Positions 45,171-64,000 of a stretch of 64,000 bases of DNA are shown in pieces; the stretch's first letter is position 1, and every line of letters starts with the position of its first letter. Made by a program: the position numbers and the translations under genes. The notes below the pieces were generated by a model. It had not been told where the DNA came from. It searched no databases and saw only the letters and a list, made by a program, of their open reading frames with translations. The stretch covers positions 11,615,155 to 11,679,154 of the forward strand of contig NC_134033.1 of NCBI RefSeq assembly GCF_964204645.1. Direction: 5' to 3'. Origin of the DNA: Tubulanus polymorphus. Lineage: Eukaryota > Nemertea > Palaeonemertea > Tubulaniformes > Tubulanidae.

Positions 45171-47721
45171 GATCGCATATACAGGTTCTTCAATTAAAAT
45201 CGGCTCACGTTTTGTTTTCGATTACGCATTTTACAGGTTCTAGTCATTATCTTTACGATTACCGATTGTTGAGTTTGATTATATTCAAAACCTCTGTTTG
45301 TATCATAAACGAATTCACGATAGCGATTTTATAACAACTACAATTGCTATAAAGTCAAGACTGGAATTAAACTTTAGTCCTAACCAATTACGACCTTTAT
45401 GTAGATCTTTGTGGGTAAGGAAATTTTTTCCTTTTTCCTTATTCCGGGCCTTAAAGAATCAAATAAAGCGAACATTAACTGCAGTGGAGATGAGATGGAC
45501 GACAACCGTTGTGGTGGGGAAAGGATGTCCTGATCGTCGACAGGGGGCGTATTTCTGAATATCAAGTCGCTTAGGTCAAAGCGTATTTGCGAAAACAATG
45601 ATAGCCTATATTCTCATAATACATACTCTTCACAATAATAACATTATTGACCAGTTGTGGAAGATCCAATAAATGAGATTCTTTTTTTTCTATCTGAAAG
45701 ATAACTCATATACACGGTACACAACGACATTGTGTGATTTTCTTGTAACGAATTATTGTTTGTCCTATGAGAATCGTTCGTATAGTGTAGCGCCCTACTG
45801 TGCAACAACAACCGCGACCGAGTTCCGTGAATCCGGCCGTCTGTCCTTCGAAACCGAGCGTCGGCCTGGAAAGAAAATTGAAAGATTATAAACAGGATTC
45901 CTGCATAGTAGTAAAGTATTGTTTACTAAGCACCTTTTTTAAGGCAGAAGTGACACTATTCTTATCATGTAAGATCGCAGCCCCCGTTTTGAAGCCCACA
46001 TAATTATCCAAAATTAATTTGGGAGACCAAAATTCCATAGTAAGCACTTAAGCACTTGTTGAAATTGTTGTGAAAGGTAAAATACTTTTTGAATACCATA
46101 GTAGTTTTTTCAATCAAAAGTAAGAATTTTCAAGCACTTCCGAGACTTTCTACATTCCTTCGCGTTCGTATCATCGGGATTTGCAAATATATCTTCCGAA
46201 TTTCCTACTCAAAATTTGTCTTTTAATCCCATAACAACAAACTCAGCGGCGAATATACTGACCACCGAGCTATGCAACACTGTTTATCGATTACATATCC
46301 GACCGTCGATCATCAATCAAAAGTTCAAGGTCGAATAGCACTTGTCTCTTATCATCGAAGAAATGACCGGATCAATTAGGTTTGAAGTTTTCGAGAGTTT
46401 ACATTTTTGCGTAACGTGGGGTTGTTCAGGGGCTTCGTAGAAATTCGAGAAAAACACTTATAATTTTCGATGTTGGCCACGCGCTATAGTTCGTTAAAAT
46501 TCCATATGATTTATCGAAGATATATCATCGGCGCGATTATATTCTTATAGCTTGTGAGAGAAAAGAATCATGGATAAGAAATATAGATAAGATTACCTGA
46601 TAAAATATGACGCTACTACTGCGCATTGTCCCAAATCGATGTATTGATTAATTCCGTTAATTATTACTTTATGCGTGTATTCCTGCGCTATGCACAAATC
46701 CCCGGTGTGCACGCCCGTAAAGATGGCCGACACCATTGCAACACCGAGCAACCAAGCGACCGCCATAAGCACAAAACTAAAAGATACAATTCATATACAT
46801 CCGTACGGTTAGAGCAGTTTGATATCAGGTAGTAGTGAGTTTGATTGGTGGGAACGGTGTGCGTGTCATCAGTGGTGTTCTACGATAAAGAGCAAAGTCA
46901 ACCTAAGCAATTAATCGTTAAGTCGGAATGGCCTGGGTTTATTTAAGACGTGTGGAGATTATCGTGATTAGTTTCAAGTAGTTCAAATCATTAAGAACGA
47001 GGAGTCCGTGTTACTATTGGCGCGAGATTCTCGCGAGATTCTCGTAATCCCATCATCTGATGTACATAATACATACATGCAATATACATTGATACACTGT
47101 ACATAGGAAATGAGCAACATCAATTGACACGAAATATACGACTTTTTAAAACCACCTTAGTTGAAAATTTATACAATTTTAAGCATTATATACATAGGGA
47201 GGTTTTCACACCGATGCGACGTTCATAGCACCACTCCAGAACGATTTAGGTTTTCACGATTTAGAGGAGATATCCGATTTGAATTCCCAAAATCTTGCCG
47301 CGTCGCTCATCGTTAAAAGTTTTCGAAAACGCGCACCATCCCGTTTGCGTGAAATCATGGACTCTTAAACGGAAAACTCTGAAACTCTATGGTCAGCTGC
47401 GGGGTAACAAAAATTCGATTTCTGGTGAATGAAATAAAAACCACTTACACAAATCTTGTAACCGGCGACATCCTGGTTTAAGGTGTAAACGCTGGAAATT
47501 GAAGAATGACTTCTATGATATATCATTGTCCATCGCTACTGACTTAAACTCTTACCCAGTCAATCCATCAAGCCGCAACTTGAAATGTATTATGAACTAA
47601 TTGCGAATCATGCAACGACGTAATACAGAAATTCTAGTTCATACACGTCCTCGTCGTTCTAATAGAAACCATCACGAAATCTACAGATGCTTTCATTAGT
47701 CCAGCGTCGGTCAACATTTTA
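45171..47721. other. Gene-poor interval
   Basis: No conserved coding exon, RNA gene or element with clear ends was seen on either strand. Confidence 0.4.
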
Positions 47722-54313
<6,592 letters not shown>

Positions 54314-54314
54314 A

Positions 54315-54603
54315 GGAGCGGATCAGCAGGATTACTGGATTCATCCACCTCCTGGGGGACACTGCACTGAAAAAAGGGCGCAGGTATGATGATTGAAGAC
54401 TCTCAAAGTTCTTTTGATAACTTGGTAACGATTTATGACATTTTTCAGCTACTTCAGCGGTTACTTCAAATGCAGCATATTTACGGATTGTCCAACGCTT
54501 TTGCATACATTACAATAGGCTGGGCGAAGTTAAAGAAGAAAGGTCACCACTATAGTGATATCAATCTCAGTGTAGAGTTAACGAATAAAAACCCACAGTA
54601 GAT
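54315..54603 (+). other. Possible spliced short transcript (two exon-like blocks)
   Basis: A 68-nt block bounded by tttgcag and gtatgatg splice-like sequences (54316-54383) can join in frame to a block starting after tttttcag at about 54449 and ending at the stop at 54601. The joined frame has no recognisable domain and no signal peptide was found upstream. This rests on splice-site look alone and could be chance. Confidence 0.2.
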
Positions 54604-55954
54604 ATGTAGAAAAACTCTAATCCCTATCATCAGAGAAAGTAAAAACTAAGCTTCTCTGTATCTGCTGTTATGCGACCCGAAGAAGGAACCGAAATATCGT
54701 GGCAGAGCGTACCCTTCCTCAGCTCCGCACAACGACACAAATTGAATTTTGACCCGAGACCAAAAATAAATAAACAACTCATGTGTATATATTCCGAAAT
54801 CTAGATACTCGTCACAACTATTTTATTAGACTCGTGTCTCCGAAGTATCGATATCTTTTACAATTTTTGTTTCCTACTTTCTTGAGTGTGTTCTTCCCCG
54901 TTGTTCTTCCGGGTGCTCTCCCGGAGCTACCCCGTTGCTCTCCCGAGTACTCTCCGACTAGTCCAGCTATGTCTCTTATTTTTATACTATCAAAATTTGG
55001 TTTCCAGGGAACTATTCTCGTGACCAACGCCACCACATTTTGGGAGGGCCGACGACCAACCTCGGGACCTGATTCGCCCACCAGGCCCCCAAGAATTAAT
55101 GTTCTTAGCAACCTGGTTACGAAACAAGCCCGGAGTTGTCTCGGTTTCCAAACATGTAGACGTTGACACTTGACTAATCCCCTAGGATTTCTACTATTGT
55201 CTTGAAAACTAAATCCAAAATATTTCTTATTAATCCGACAATACACTCAACCAGTAACAAAAGCAAATGAGCATTAAACAATCATTAAGCCAGAACTTGC
55301 CCGTTTGTGAATTTCTAGCGAACAAAAGCAAATAGACATCGAAGAACCATAAGTCAAAACATGCCCGTTTAGGAATTCCCAGTGAATTGAGTTGTATGTA
55401 TTATGAACATACAACTGCTATCGATTTACGCATGTTTGATAAAAATCAAAAATTGCCTATCATAACACTACTGTGGGTTTCTATTTGTTAAGAAGGGCCA
55501 CCATCACGAACATTCTCATTGCACTGGTTACCCATATAGGGCTTTATGTGTCAAAACTCTTCAATGAATTCACGCAAAACCAAAGTGATCAACCACGGTG
55601 CTATACCCTATTTCAGTCGGGCCCTCGCTGTCTCGTTGAGATGCTGGAGCTATCGTCTACAACCACGTCGTAACGATGTTGAGAATGAGCGATGCTAAAA
55701 AACTATGACAAACAAGACAAATAATATATATAGATATATTTCAACAGTGCAAACAGAAAATTGTTATGAATTCAATTAACCGCTCGCATATAGTTATAGT
55801 TGTGTAAATAAGAAAAAAATAATTATCCAATTCAATTTGATACTAAACAAAATAATAGTTATGGATATTTTGTACAGAATTGAAAAACGTATATAAATAT
55901 GTAAGGAAAAACAGCGCCGCAGCCTCGACGCTTAGGTGAAATTTGAGTCAACGG
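54604..55954. other. Intergenic
   Basis: At 54890-54960 there is a C- and T-rich stretch with repeated gctctcccg. Overlapping open frames on both strands across 54783-55246 have no domain and are probably not coding. No gene was recognised. Confidence 0.35.
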
Positions 55955-56613
55955 TCACAGGCTATTCACACATTCTTGGGCCCCTGCTTTTCCCTGGACA
56001 CCATCCTTTAAACTATCCACTAGTTGTTGTAGCGTATCCCTCAAACTATCCATCTTTCTGTAACCTACAACAAACATACATATACATTGAATTGAAGCAA
56101 CAGATATTCAACGAGATGGCGTGTCAGTAAATATTTTTCCAATAAACTTTGAAATTGAATTTATACCACTGAGTCGAAATTGCTCAGGGTAGATCGCGTT
56201 GTCAACTGCTCAAATGCTCGGAATTGAATATCCGAAAGAATTTCATACGAATAGATCTAGTCAGCTGGGGTTCTTTAAATGAAAGTCTTTATTCTTACCT
56301 AAACTACTGAATTCTCTGTGCGTAAAATCGTTGTACTGGCAAACCATAAATTTACAGCCGTCTTGACCACTCTGTTTTTCGCACTGTTGATATTTCGGTT
56401 CCAAGTCGATTTCAATTCGAAGGCACTTGTCCAGTCTTGCTCCCGTCAGTGGATTTTGTCTCCTAGTGCTGCACTGATTTATAGCCATTCCACACATGTT
56501 TTCGCACTGATCGACTGAGTATGTTTTCTGACAGTACGAATGACACAGACTGCCTGACGATGAAGACGGCACAACGGCCACGAAGAGAATGACTATAAAA
56601 ACAATACCGAACA
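55955..56613 (-). CDS. Secreted cysteine-rich protein with C-terminal helix, orphan, first exon missing
   Basis: Two exons join in frame: 56613-56299 and 56064-55955. The upstream exon starts with a hydrophobic stretch (FGIVFIVILFVAVVP) that is a clear signal peptide. Paired cysteines follow: LCHSYC, QCENMC, QCST, DKCL, QQCEK, GCKFMVC. The last exon encodes an amphipathic helix (MDSLRDTLQQLVDSLKDG) with one more cysteine before the stop. The exon begins with TG after an AG acceptor, so the start codon is probably split (A|TG) and the preceding exon is non-coding. I could not place that exon. No family was recognised. Confidence 0.72.
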
Positions 56614-58299
56614 CTATAGTAAGAATGTAATGAATTGATCGTGAGCGTGCAAAAAGTTACCCGTCGAAAATATTCCGTAGCATTAATTCACGTTTCCTTC
56701 CAGTCATGGTCAAATGGGTCTCGAGCGCTTAGTACATTTATCGAGTCTGTGATGGCAGTAATTTAGCCGTATCAATTTATGCAGAGCATATGAATGAACT
56801 CTTAATCATGATGCTTGCACTATCAATATTTATTGTAACTCATGAAATTAGATAATTATACATTTGTAGTATAGATTTATTTACACATCACAGCGCTTTA
56901 CAAACTGGCAAGAAGGGAAATAGTATACGAATTTCACAGAGTTTACCGGCGGTCTAATAAAGATATTATACGTATATTGCTTATATTGTCAAAAACGAAT
57001 GATATAATTACAAAATAAGCATCGATTAGTTCATAGTTCATTAAAATTTCAATACTTCGACACTTGAATTGATTTGAATTGACCCGCAACCAGTCCAGCC
57101 CAATATCGATGACGTATTGCGCATCCATAGTACCTTATAAATAACTTTTAGTAGTTGATTATTGATGGCCAGAACAGAACAGAACAGATCAGAACTACGC
57201 TCGTTAATAAAAGTATGTAATCTGAAGATCTATTCAGAATATTTCCCAAATCGTGGCGGGAACGATTCGGAACATTAAGCAAATGAATTTAAAAAATAAA
57301 AAATAAAAAACTGTAATACTAGTTATGCATATGCTTTTTTTACCTGCGGAAATAGCGAAGATCATATTGCGAAGTGTGTGTGTGTTTTCGTGCTAGTGTT
57401 CCACGTTCTACTGATAGTGTGTGAAGTAATTGAATATAATTATACAGTACAGAGCACAATTAAGTGAATATATATAGGACATAGGAATCATATTTATTAC
57501 TAATATCAATACATATCATATATACTCACATGCATTATATGCACATATTTTTGCTAACGCGTTTCGAATTCATCTGATCATGGTTTCATTCTTTTAATCG
57601 CTTTCGGGCTGTTACAAAAATTGCATTTTTCGTTCGAAACAGAAGCATGTTTTTTTCATATTCATATTTTGTATGGCGAAGAGATCTATTTAAATTTTTG
57701 ACGCCCATTTCGATACAGTACATTTCTTATATATCGTACATGATTTTATGTTGAGATAATTACTCGACGTTAGATGCGACGTGTGAATATATTCAATTGC
57801 TGCGTTTATGAAATCGTATCTACATTTGATGACTAATTATGTCGTAATAACGTTTTATTGCTGTTGAACTTGCTAACGCATTTCAGGACACGATTACCAG
57901 GAAATCCCCTATTACTGAATCATTCCTACCGATAATAAATAGTAATTAAAAACTATTATTGTCAGGGTTTCGAGCCTGATATGACTGGTTACATCTACGT
58001 CAATGTTTCGTATCACTACAAATTACTTTCCAATTAAAGTTAACTTGAATCGACGTTTACTGTAATTGGTGTAAATTGATTGATTGATTTTTCTTGTTAT
58101 TTCACGGCTACATTGAACAAATAAAACTAACGAAGGAATTGAATTTGAAATGAATTTATTCAAGGGAAATAGGAAAAAAGTATTATACTTTGAAGAGGGA
58201 AATCTTAATCATGTACATGTATATTTTACTAATGCAGAATGTTCTTACGACGAGTTTTAACGCGTTAAGTTAAGATTGATTAATAGTCGGGTCCAGATA
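56614..58299. other. Intergenic
   Basis: AT-rich. It probably includes the promoter and first exon of the upstream cysteine-rich gene and the 3' UTR of the CAP/ShKT gene, with AATAAA on the minus strand at 58160-58155. Nothing else was recognised. Confidence 0.45.
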
Positions 58300-61200
58300 T
58301 CAACATGTATTACAGGCTTTAGCGCAATTCGGTAACATCCAGCCGGGATTAGCGATACATTCTCCTCTCCGTGCCCACGCTGTACATTGTCCGTCACTGT
58401 GTTTATTCTTACAATCTATGAAAAAATATAATTTCGTATTAGGTCGCTGTGATCTATTGTCCTTTGTGTGACGTATATGAAAATATTAGGTATAAATCAA
58501 TCAAAATGTGGCTAAAGTAGATCTTTCGGTTTCCTGTCCAAGTAGTCGGTCGGGAATGTAATGCAGGGCGCCGTTTTATTGAGCAGCTAAACTTTTACCC
58601 GGGTCCCAGCCATTTGTCAATTGAGTGAATGGTCAAATATGGTATTTGCGGCCCGGATAGAATGATGATGGCTTATCCTGCTGAGCTACTACTGTGGTCG
58701 ATTGTGAATGAACAACAAGTTCATGTGATTTAATTACCCGACTGAGAATCATTATCACAAGCGTCGCACGATTTCTGACAATTTTTCAACATCCAGCCTG
58801 GATTCGCAACGCATTCCCCTCTCTTCGCCCAACTATCGCATTGTCTGTTGTCGTGTGTATTCTTACACGAGCTTCCTCCATTTCCACCGTTGTTACTGGA
58901 CGACGAGTCGCACATTCGACACGCTTTAGCGCAGTTGATTTTCATCCAGCGCGGATTTCTCTCGCATTCTCCTGATCGTTTCCACGTGGCGCAAGATATA
59001 TCGCCGTAAACGTTTTTACAGCTATTATCGCCAGCCCCATTTCCACCTCCAGATGCTCCATTTCCACCTCCGGATGCTCCATTTCCACCTCCAGATGCCC
59101 CATTACCAACATCCCCATCTGTTTGTCCAGCCTGGCCGGTACCGATACGGGCAACCTTCTTTACATTAGTTTTCAAATTAGCCCGGTTTGCCTCACCCGA
59201 ATCTTTCAATACACCTGATTATCAAAGATCGAAATCATTTAAATTTTCTGAGTGAGAAATATCATTAAAAATTTAGGAACGGGTATATATTTACCGCAAT
59301 TGTGACAAGATTTCTTGCAAACTTTCCCCATCCACATCCACATCGAGAAGTCCCACTTACAGCCACCCTGGTCGACGTACGATTTACAGAAATGTATCTC
59401 GTCTTTGCATTTATCTAGAAGATCAATCATATTCTTCATAATGTATCACTGCGCAGTTATCAAATCTTCATAACGCAAACGAATTTCATAAACTTATGAA
59501 CACGTATTATTCAATGTATCAAAATACGATGAAGATGTTCGATACTCTTATCACAGTGGACACTTATTGATAGAACACTTACTGCGGCAGTCGAGTCCTG
59601 TATAACCGGACTTGCACTTGCACGAACAGGATGACTTGTCGAAAATACCGCCATTCTGACAGCGATTAATTGTACATTCTGTGAATGAAAAAAAGGGTTG
59701 ACGATAGATTCGTGTGGGATATTTTATCTTTACTTTGAGTCAGCCAAATTACTAACTCAATAAAACCATGGACTCTAAAAAAGCGTAAAACCTAATTTAA
59801 TATGAAATTTACTATAAATCCCGCAGAAAGATGACCGACTTGGTGAAATCTTCCATTGGGCCAATCAAATTTCTATAATGCAGTTAGTACTAAAACGGCA
59901 CACGACTCTATAGTACAAGGGGCAATATTTCGTGGATGACTTTTTCTTGATGAAAACTTACTACATTTTGAATCTGAATTCGAGCACATTTTCTGTGAGC
60001 CTATAAAAGATAAATCAATCATAATTAAAGCTGATGATACTGAATACGATAAGCCGGTGATAAGCATTGATAAATCGATCAGTAATTAGTAACTCACTGC
60101 ATAGTTTAGAGTTCATACAGAACCCATACCCGACTGGGCAGTTTGAGCAAGGTCTGCCCTTTTTGTATGGTATCCGTTTTTCATTATTCAATGCCGTATT
60201 ACCTCTAGAAATCAAAAATGAACATTTTTGATGGTACATAATTCAAAATTGAGAAAAGATGAGTTCGGAAGTAAATGGCAACACCAAGAACTCAACATCG
60301 ATAAAACAGCTTAGCTTCGTAGAGCTGAGACTTGAGTATCTATGATGGATTTGAATATTCACGGTATCTAACAGTATATAATTATTCCATGATTAAGATC
60401 TTTCATATGAATGAGAAAAAAATTCAATCTCAAATCTATGTGTATGTGGATACGGGTTAAAAACCTTCTTTCACGTGTTGTACGGAGATTGGAGGATTCC
60501 ATATATAATGACACCGTACTTGCAGTGACCATGGAGGTCTAAGCTGCTGCAACAGGACACTTACCCGGGAGCGTAGTCACAATACAGGACGAATTTACCG
60601 AGTTGCGGACATCTATTCCAGCCGCACCCAACCTTTATAGTCTTAGACCACGCTATCTGTATAATTTATCAAGTAGAAATATACGTAGTGAATGGCTCCG
60701 GGATCTGGTGCCACTAAAGGAAACTCAAAACTTGAAATATTGGAAACTGGAAAGATGGCTGCACCAAAAGACAATTTCAAAGTAATCATAGATAGAAAAC
60801 TCTGTCGGTGTTTCTGGATTTTAATTACTTTTCAGAATTTAGTCTGAAGATAACTATTAGAACAGTCGGAACATCGAAAATGAATCATAAACTGAAGGAA
60901 CCCTTTTCGTTCCTATCTCAGAGTGTGTGATTTTCTATATTACACTTTATAGTTAATTGTCGTTTACCTGAGTATAATGACCACACATTTTACCGGGTTT
61001 ACAATGATCATTTTGCATCGAATAATCTACATATTCGTCAAACCAAACCTGAAACGACCTGTAACAAAATCTCATTGTTCAATAGTTTTTATTTTGGTTA
61101 TCTATTCAGTACAAGGAATATCGATTTTGAATTTGAAAATCCAATAAAACGGCCGAGGCCGATTAAGAGCCCAATAACCAAGTTTTGATTGTTGCATTCA

Positions 61201-62895
61201 GCGAAACGTTCAGATTATATGTATTCGACATTTTATACTTAGGCCTATTCATTGAAATGTTTGGTCCTGGGAGCTAAATTCTCAATTAATAATTTAAGGC
61301 TAACTCCATTAATGGATCGCTAGGAGTCACTTCAATGAAGATCACTCTAGACTCTTGCCCTAATTGCAGACTTTCTGTCCTATTATCGTATCGTATCGTA
61401 TCGTATCGTATCGTATCGTATCGTATCGTATCGTATCGTATCGTATCGCATCGCATCGCATCGCATCGCATCGCATCGCATCGCATCGCATCGCATCGCA
61501 TCGCATCGCATCGCATCGCATCGCATCGCATCGCATCGCATCGCATCGCATCGCATCGCATCGCATCGCATCGCATCGCATCGCATCGCATCGCATCGCA
61601 TCGCATCGCATCGCATCGCATCGCATCGCATCGCATCGCATCGCATCGCATCGCATCGCATCGCATCGCATCGCATCGCATCGCATCGCATCGCATCGCA
61701 TCGCATCGCATCGCATCGCATCGCATCGCATCGCATCGCATCGCATCGCATCGCATCGCATCGCATCGCATCGTATCGTATCGTATCGTAACGTATCGTA
61801 TTGTTTTCGCAGTCATTGAAGATGGCGATATTTCTATATAATGTATTCAGATGATCTACATGATATCAACCAACTTAAGGACGATAATTAAAATTGTCTA
61901 CTCACTTCTCGATGCCGTAGTTGCCGGCATAATTCTGACCTACGTTCGGATAGGGTTCGAATTTTCGATCGTCTGCGGAATTGTGCCAACCTTGACATTG
62001 GTCAGCCCATTTCTGTGACGTTTGTTGCAAACGATCGTCCCATTCCTTTAGAAAGCGGAAAGAATCAGGTGACATTTAATGATAATGTTTAATTGATTTA
62101 ATGGTAATGTTTTATTAATGTATGGAAGATATTGCAGATATTTTAGACAAAACAAGGCATCATTTTGATCGATCCCGTATTATACAATACGGCAACAGTT
62201 GAGGCGAATTTATCTTGTCACTGAGATTTGATTTTCCTAATTATAATTTGCTAGTTACGTATAATCTAATCAAATAAGATTTGCACAACAGGATGAATTT
62301 GACGCCTTGTTCCAAACGGTTGACAAGAAATACTGTCCCACTTTCTAAATATTTCCTATTGAATGAGTTTCAGGTTTCTCTTTCAGTTTTGACATTTAAT
62401 ATCAGTATTTCGAAAAAAATTTGTGAATCTACCATCTTCAAATCGTATCAAATCACCTCCGGGGGTGATTTGATGATTTGACAAATCGATTTGAATTTGA
62501 TGCCGTGTTAAATTCAAAAATTAGACCAAATCAAATTTGATTACGACAAGATAAAAACGATTTTACTTAAAATCAAATTTAATTTGACGTGATAAATTCG
62601 CCTTTAATCAACAGTTTTGTCAGCAAAAACGGAGCCAGTAGGAAACTGCAACTACTATCATTCTTTCCACGTAACATTATGCCTAAAATTTTTTTAAAGA
62701 TCAATCAATGAAATATACCATAGCGACCATATCGGAGGCAGCAGGCTGACCATTTAATTCACCATTTGCCAACATAGCTCGCCCCTCGTTGTGCAGGTCC
62801 AACAGTTTTTGCTTTTCAGCTTTGGTGAAACCTCTGTTCAGTATCTGAGCGTTTAACATCCCACACAAGGAAAATATGACCAGTGAAGACCACAT
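58300..62895 (-). CDS. Secreted multidomain CAP/CRISP - EGF-like - 4x ShKT protein, complete, 10 exons
   Basis: Exons in transcript order: 62895-62719, 62045-61906, 61058-60968, 60656-60565, 60204-60098, 60000-59962, 59678-59583, 59414-59295, 59214-58738, 58415-58300. These give 1,455 nt, or 484 residues. After a signal peptide (1-16) comes a CAP/SCP domain with [19 protein letters not shown]1 motif CGHYTQ and CAP2 motif YCDYAPGGN (Asp where Asn is usual). A CRISP-like hinge ([11 protein letters not shown]), an EGF-like module (about 59583-59678), one diverged ShKT (59295-59414), a Gly/Asn/Ser linker with GASGGGN repeats, two ShKT in exon 9 and one in exon 10 follow. The last three share GEC-x-x-NPxWM. 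ShKT domains occur in channel-blocking toxins but also in ordinary proteases and matrix proteins. A secreted defensive, venom or extracellular-matrix role is possible. The full sequence is not written out. Confidence 0.93.
59037..59102 (-). repeat. In-frame GASGGGN coding repeat
   Basis: Three near-identical 24-bp units (gcatctggaggtggaaatgg-like on the minus strand) encode a flexible Gly-rich linker between ShKT domains of the CAP/ShKT gene. Confidence 0.85.
61386..61800. repeat. Pentanucleotide array (GTATC)12-(GCATC)65-(GTATC)6
   Basis: About 12 TCGTA units (61386-61445), about 65 TCGCA units (61446-61770) and about 6 TCGTA-type units (61771-61800). It lies in the intron between CAP exons 2 and 3 of the CAP/ShKT gene. 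The long open frames on both strands are artefacts of a 15-bp frame-neutral repeat. Confidence 0.99.
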
Positions 62896-64000
62896 GACTG
62901 CTACACGATCTCATTCAGTCGCGGAGGAATCAAACCGGATATCTACTATATATCAATATCACATGCTTATCAAACAGATTTCGAATGTAATTGAGTCATG
63001 TCGTCGGTTTGTGACCCCGGAAACAACGAACCCGCGAGATAACTGTTACAGACTCGGTTGTCATTAGTCGCCGGTGATAGGAATCATATCGTGATTTCTC
63101 ATTGTGTTTTACCATCAAATATCTTATTCGAAAATGCGTGGAAAGCCCGTTCATTCTCTCATCGGGTTCGAATCCTACAACCGAGTTATACCCATTGTGA
63201 ATGGTGTACCCGCAAAACCAGCTATCTCGTTAGATGTGTGACGAGTAGTAGGTTGCTCGTTTTCAAAATTAGTTCATTTTCAATGAACTTTGAGCTGGAT
63301 TTTTAGACTCCTGAATCCATATACTATCACAGGACTCACCAAATATGAAATACTTTCATTTTTCTAATCAGATATCGATATATTTTTCGTAGATAATTGA
63401 TTCATTTAAGAGAAAAGTTCATTCATATTTAATTGAAATGTAGAAGGAAATCGAACACGGACGACCAACTATCTACTAGCGAATCTGGCGGATCCTCGCC
63501 TGCCATGAGTGGAATCCTCGATTGCCACAGTAGCACTGCGGGTACCCCATTCGACCCAAAACGTCCGCTGGCTTTCGCCGATTACATTTTCAAGCCCACC
63601 TATCATAGCGAAACCACTTCGTACGTCTGACGACTATTAACCATCATCAGACGCCTGATGATGGCTAATAGTCTTTAGCCGAAAGGTTGCGCAAATATAT
63701 ATTCTCATCTATTCAAGTTTCTCGTTTTGGCTGAATTTATTGTGGGATTCCTCTCGTTATCATCTTACACGGATATTGTGTATATTCTCGTCTCAGTGCA
63801 AATAATAATATCTACAGCTTTATGATATGTGCTTCACTCGCATGTTGATAGACATTCACTGCTACCTTTATTTGCTGGTACATTCTATTTCATTATCATA
63901 TCTTGTACATGTCTTTCCTTATAGTTAAATGAAAAATAAATCATTATCATTATAATCGAAGGTTAGAGTCTGTAATAATCAATAGCTGTAACAATAAAGA
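62896..64000. other. Upstream of the CAP/ShKT gene, with repeat end
   Basis: A TATATA stretch (about 62946-62956) could serve the minus-strand CAP/ShKT promoter. A B-box-like ggttcgaatcc occurs at about 63166-63176. The open frame 63433-63630 shows no domain and runs into the inverted repeat at 63632-63673, so it is probably repeat-derived. Confidence 0.4.
63632..63673. repeat. 19-bp inverted repeat with hammerhead-like neighbourhood
   Basis: Arms 63632-63650 and 63655-63673 pair at 18 of 19 positions around a 4-nt loop. On the plus strand the right arm opens with CTGATGA, followed by a GGCTAA/TTAGCC stem and GAAA at 63681-63684, an order that recalls a hammerhead ribozyme core. Confidence 0.6.

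Noticed and set aside
54783-55246. Overlapping open frames of 127 and 142 residues on opposite strands
   Set aside because: Neither has a domain, signal peptide or splice context; overlap on both strands points to low-complexity, C/T-rich sequence.
61286-61841. Long open frames on both strands across the pentanucleotide array
   Set aside because: They are pure translations of a 5-bp repeat in several frames at once, with no codon bias, domain or splice support.
63433-63630. 65-residue open frame rich in Ser as an exon
   Set aside because: It ends at the inverted repeat and shows no domain or clear splice sites, so it is probably part of a repeat element.

Overview
The window is nuclear DNA from an intron-rich animal. 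The evidence is spliced orthologues of importin-5 and COMMD2, GT-AG introns, TATA boxes, AATAAA signals, tRNA-like SINE fragments and a non-LTR RNase H fragment. The secreted ShKT, CAP and cysteine-rich genes suggest a marine invertebrate, probably a lophotrochozoan. That placement is an inference and I cannot name the species. All gene structures were spliced by hand from the sequence.

Layout. Positions 1453-18938 (minus) hold a complete importin-5 gene: 23 coding exons, 1,095 residues, unbroken frame. Its introns carry a 3.4-kb minisatellite of 43-bp units, one AT-AC (U12-type) intron, several MITE-like repeats, and eight elements that fit box C/D snoRNAs in two sequence families. COMMD2 (20286-23621, plus, 199 residues) lies head-to-head with it. 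Next come an intronless class-A GPCR (26136-27149, plus), a small toxin- or defensin-like secreted peptide gene (29088-29530, plus) with a TATA box beside a Tc1-like MITE, and a cysteine-rich orphan (30157-31168, minus). A repeat-rich stretch (31.2-35.7 kb) contains an RNase H relic.

Then follow a PLP-dependent serine/threonine dehydratase-like enzyme (35711-37533, plus), an intronless 12-TM MFS transporter (38362-39720, minus) and a secreted carboxypeptidase B-like M14 protease in 11 exons (40898-45150, plus). Positions 45.2-55.9 kb are gene-poor, with an (AT)n tract. The right end holds a second secreted cysteine-rich orphan (55955-56613, minus) and a 10-exon secreted gene combining CAP/CRISP, EGF-like and four ShKT domains (58300-62895, minus). 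One of that gene's introns carries a (GTATC)/(GCATC) array. The last kilobase contains a strong inverted repeat.

The genes do not form an operon. Housekeeping genes sit on the left and lineage-specific secreted or membrane proteins on the right. The least expected content is the set of snoRNA-like elements in importin-5 introns, five of which share a guide that appears to match the 28S rRNA region near the U24 target.
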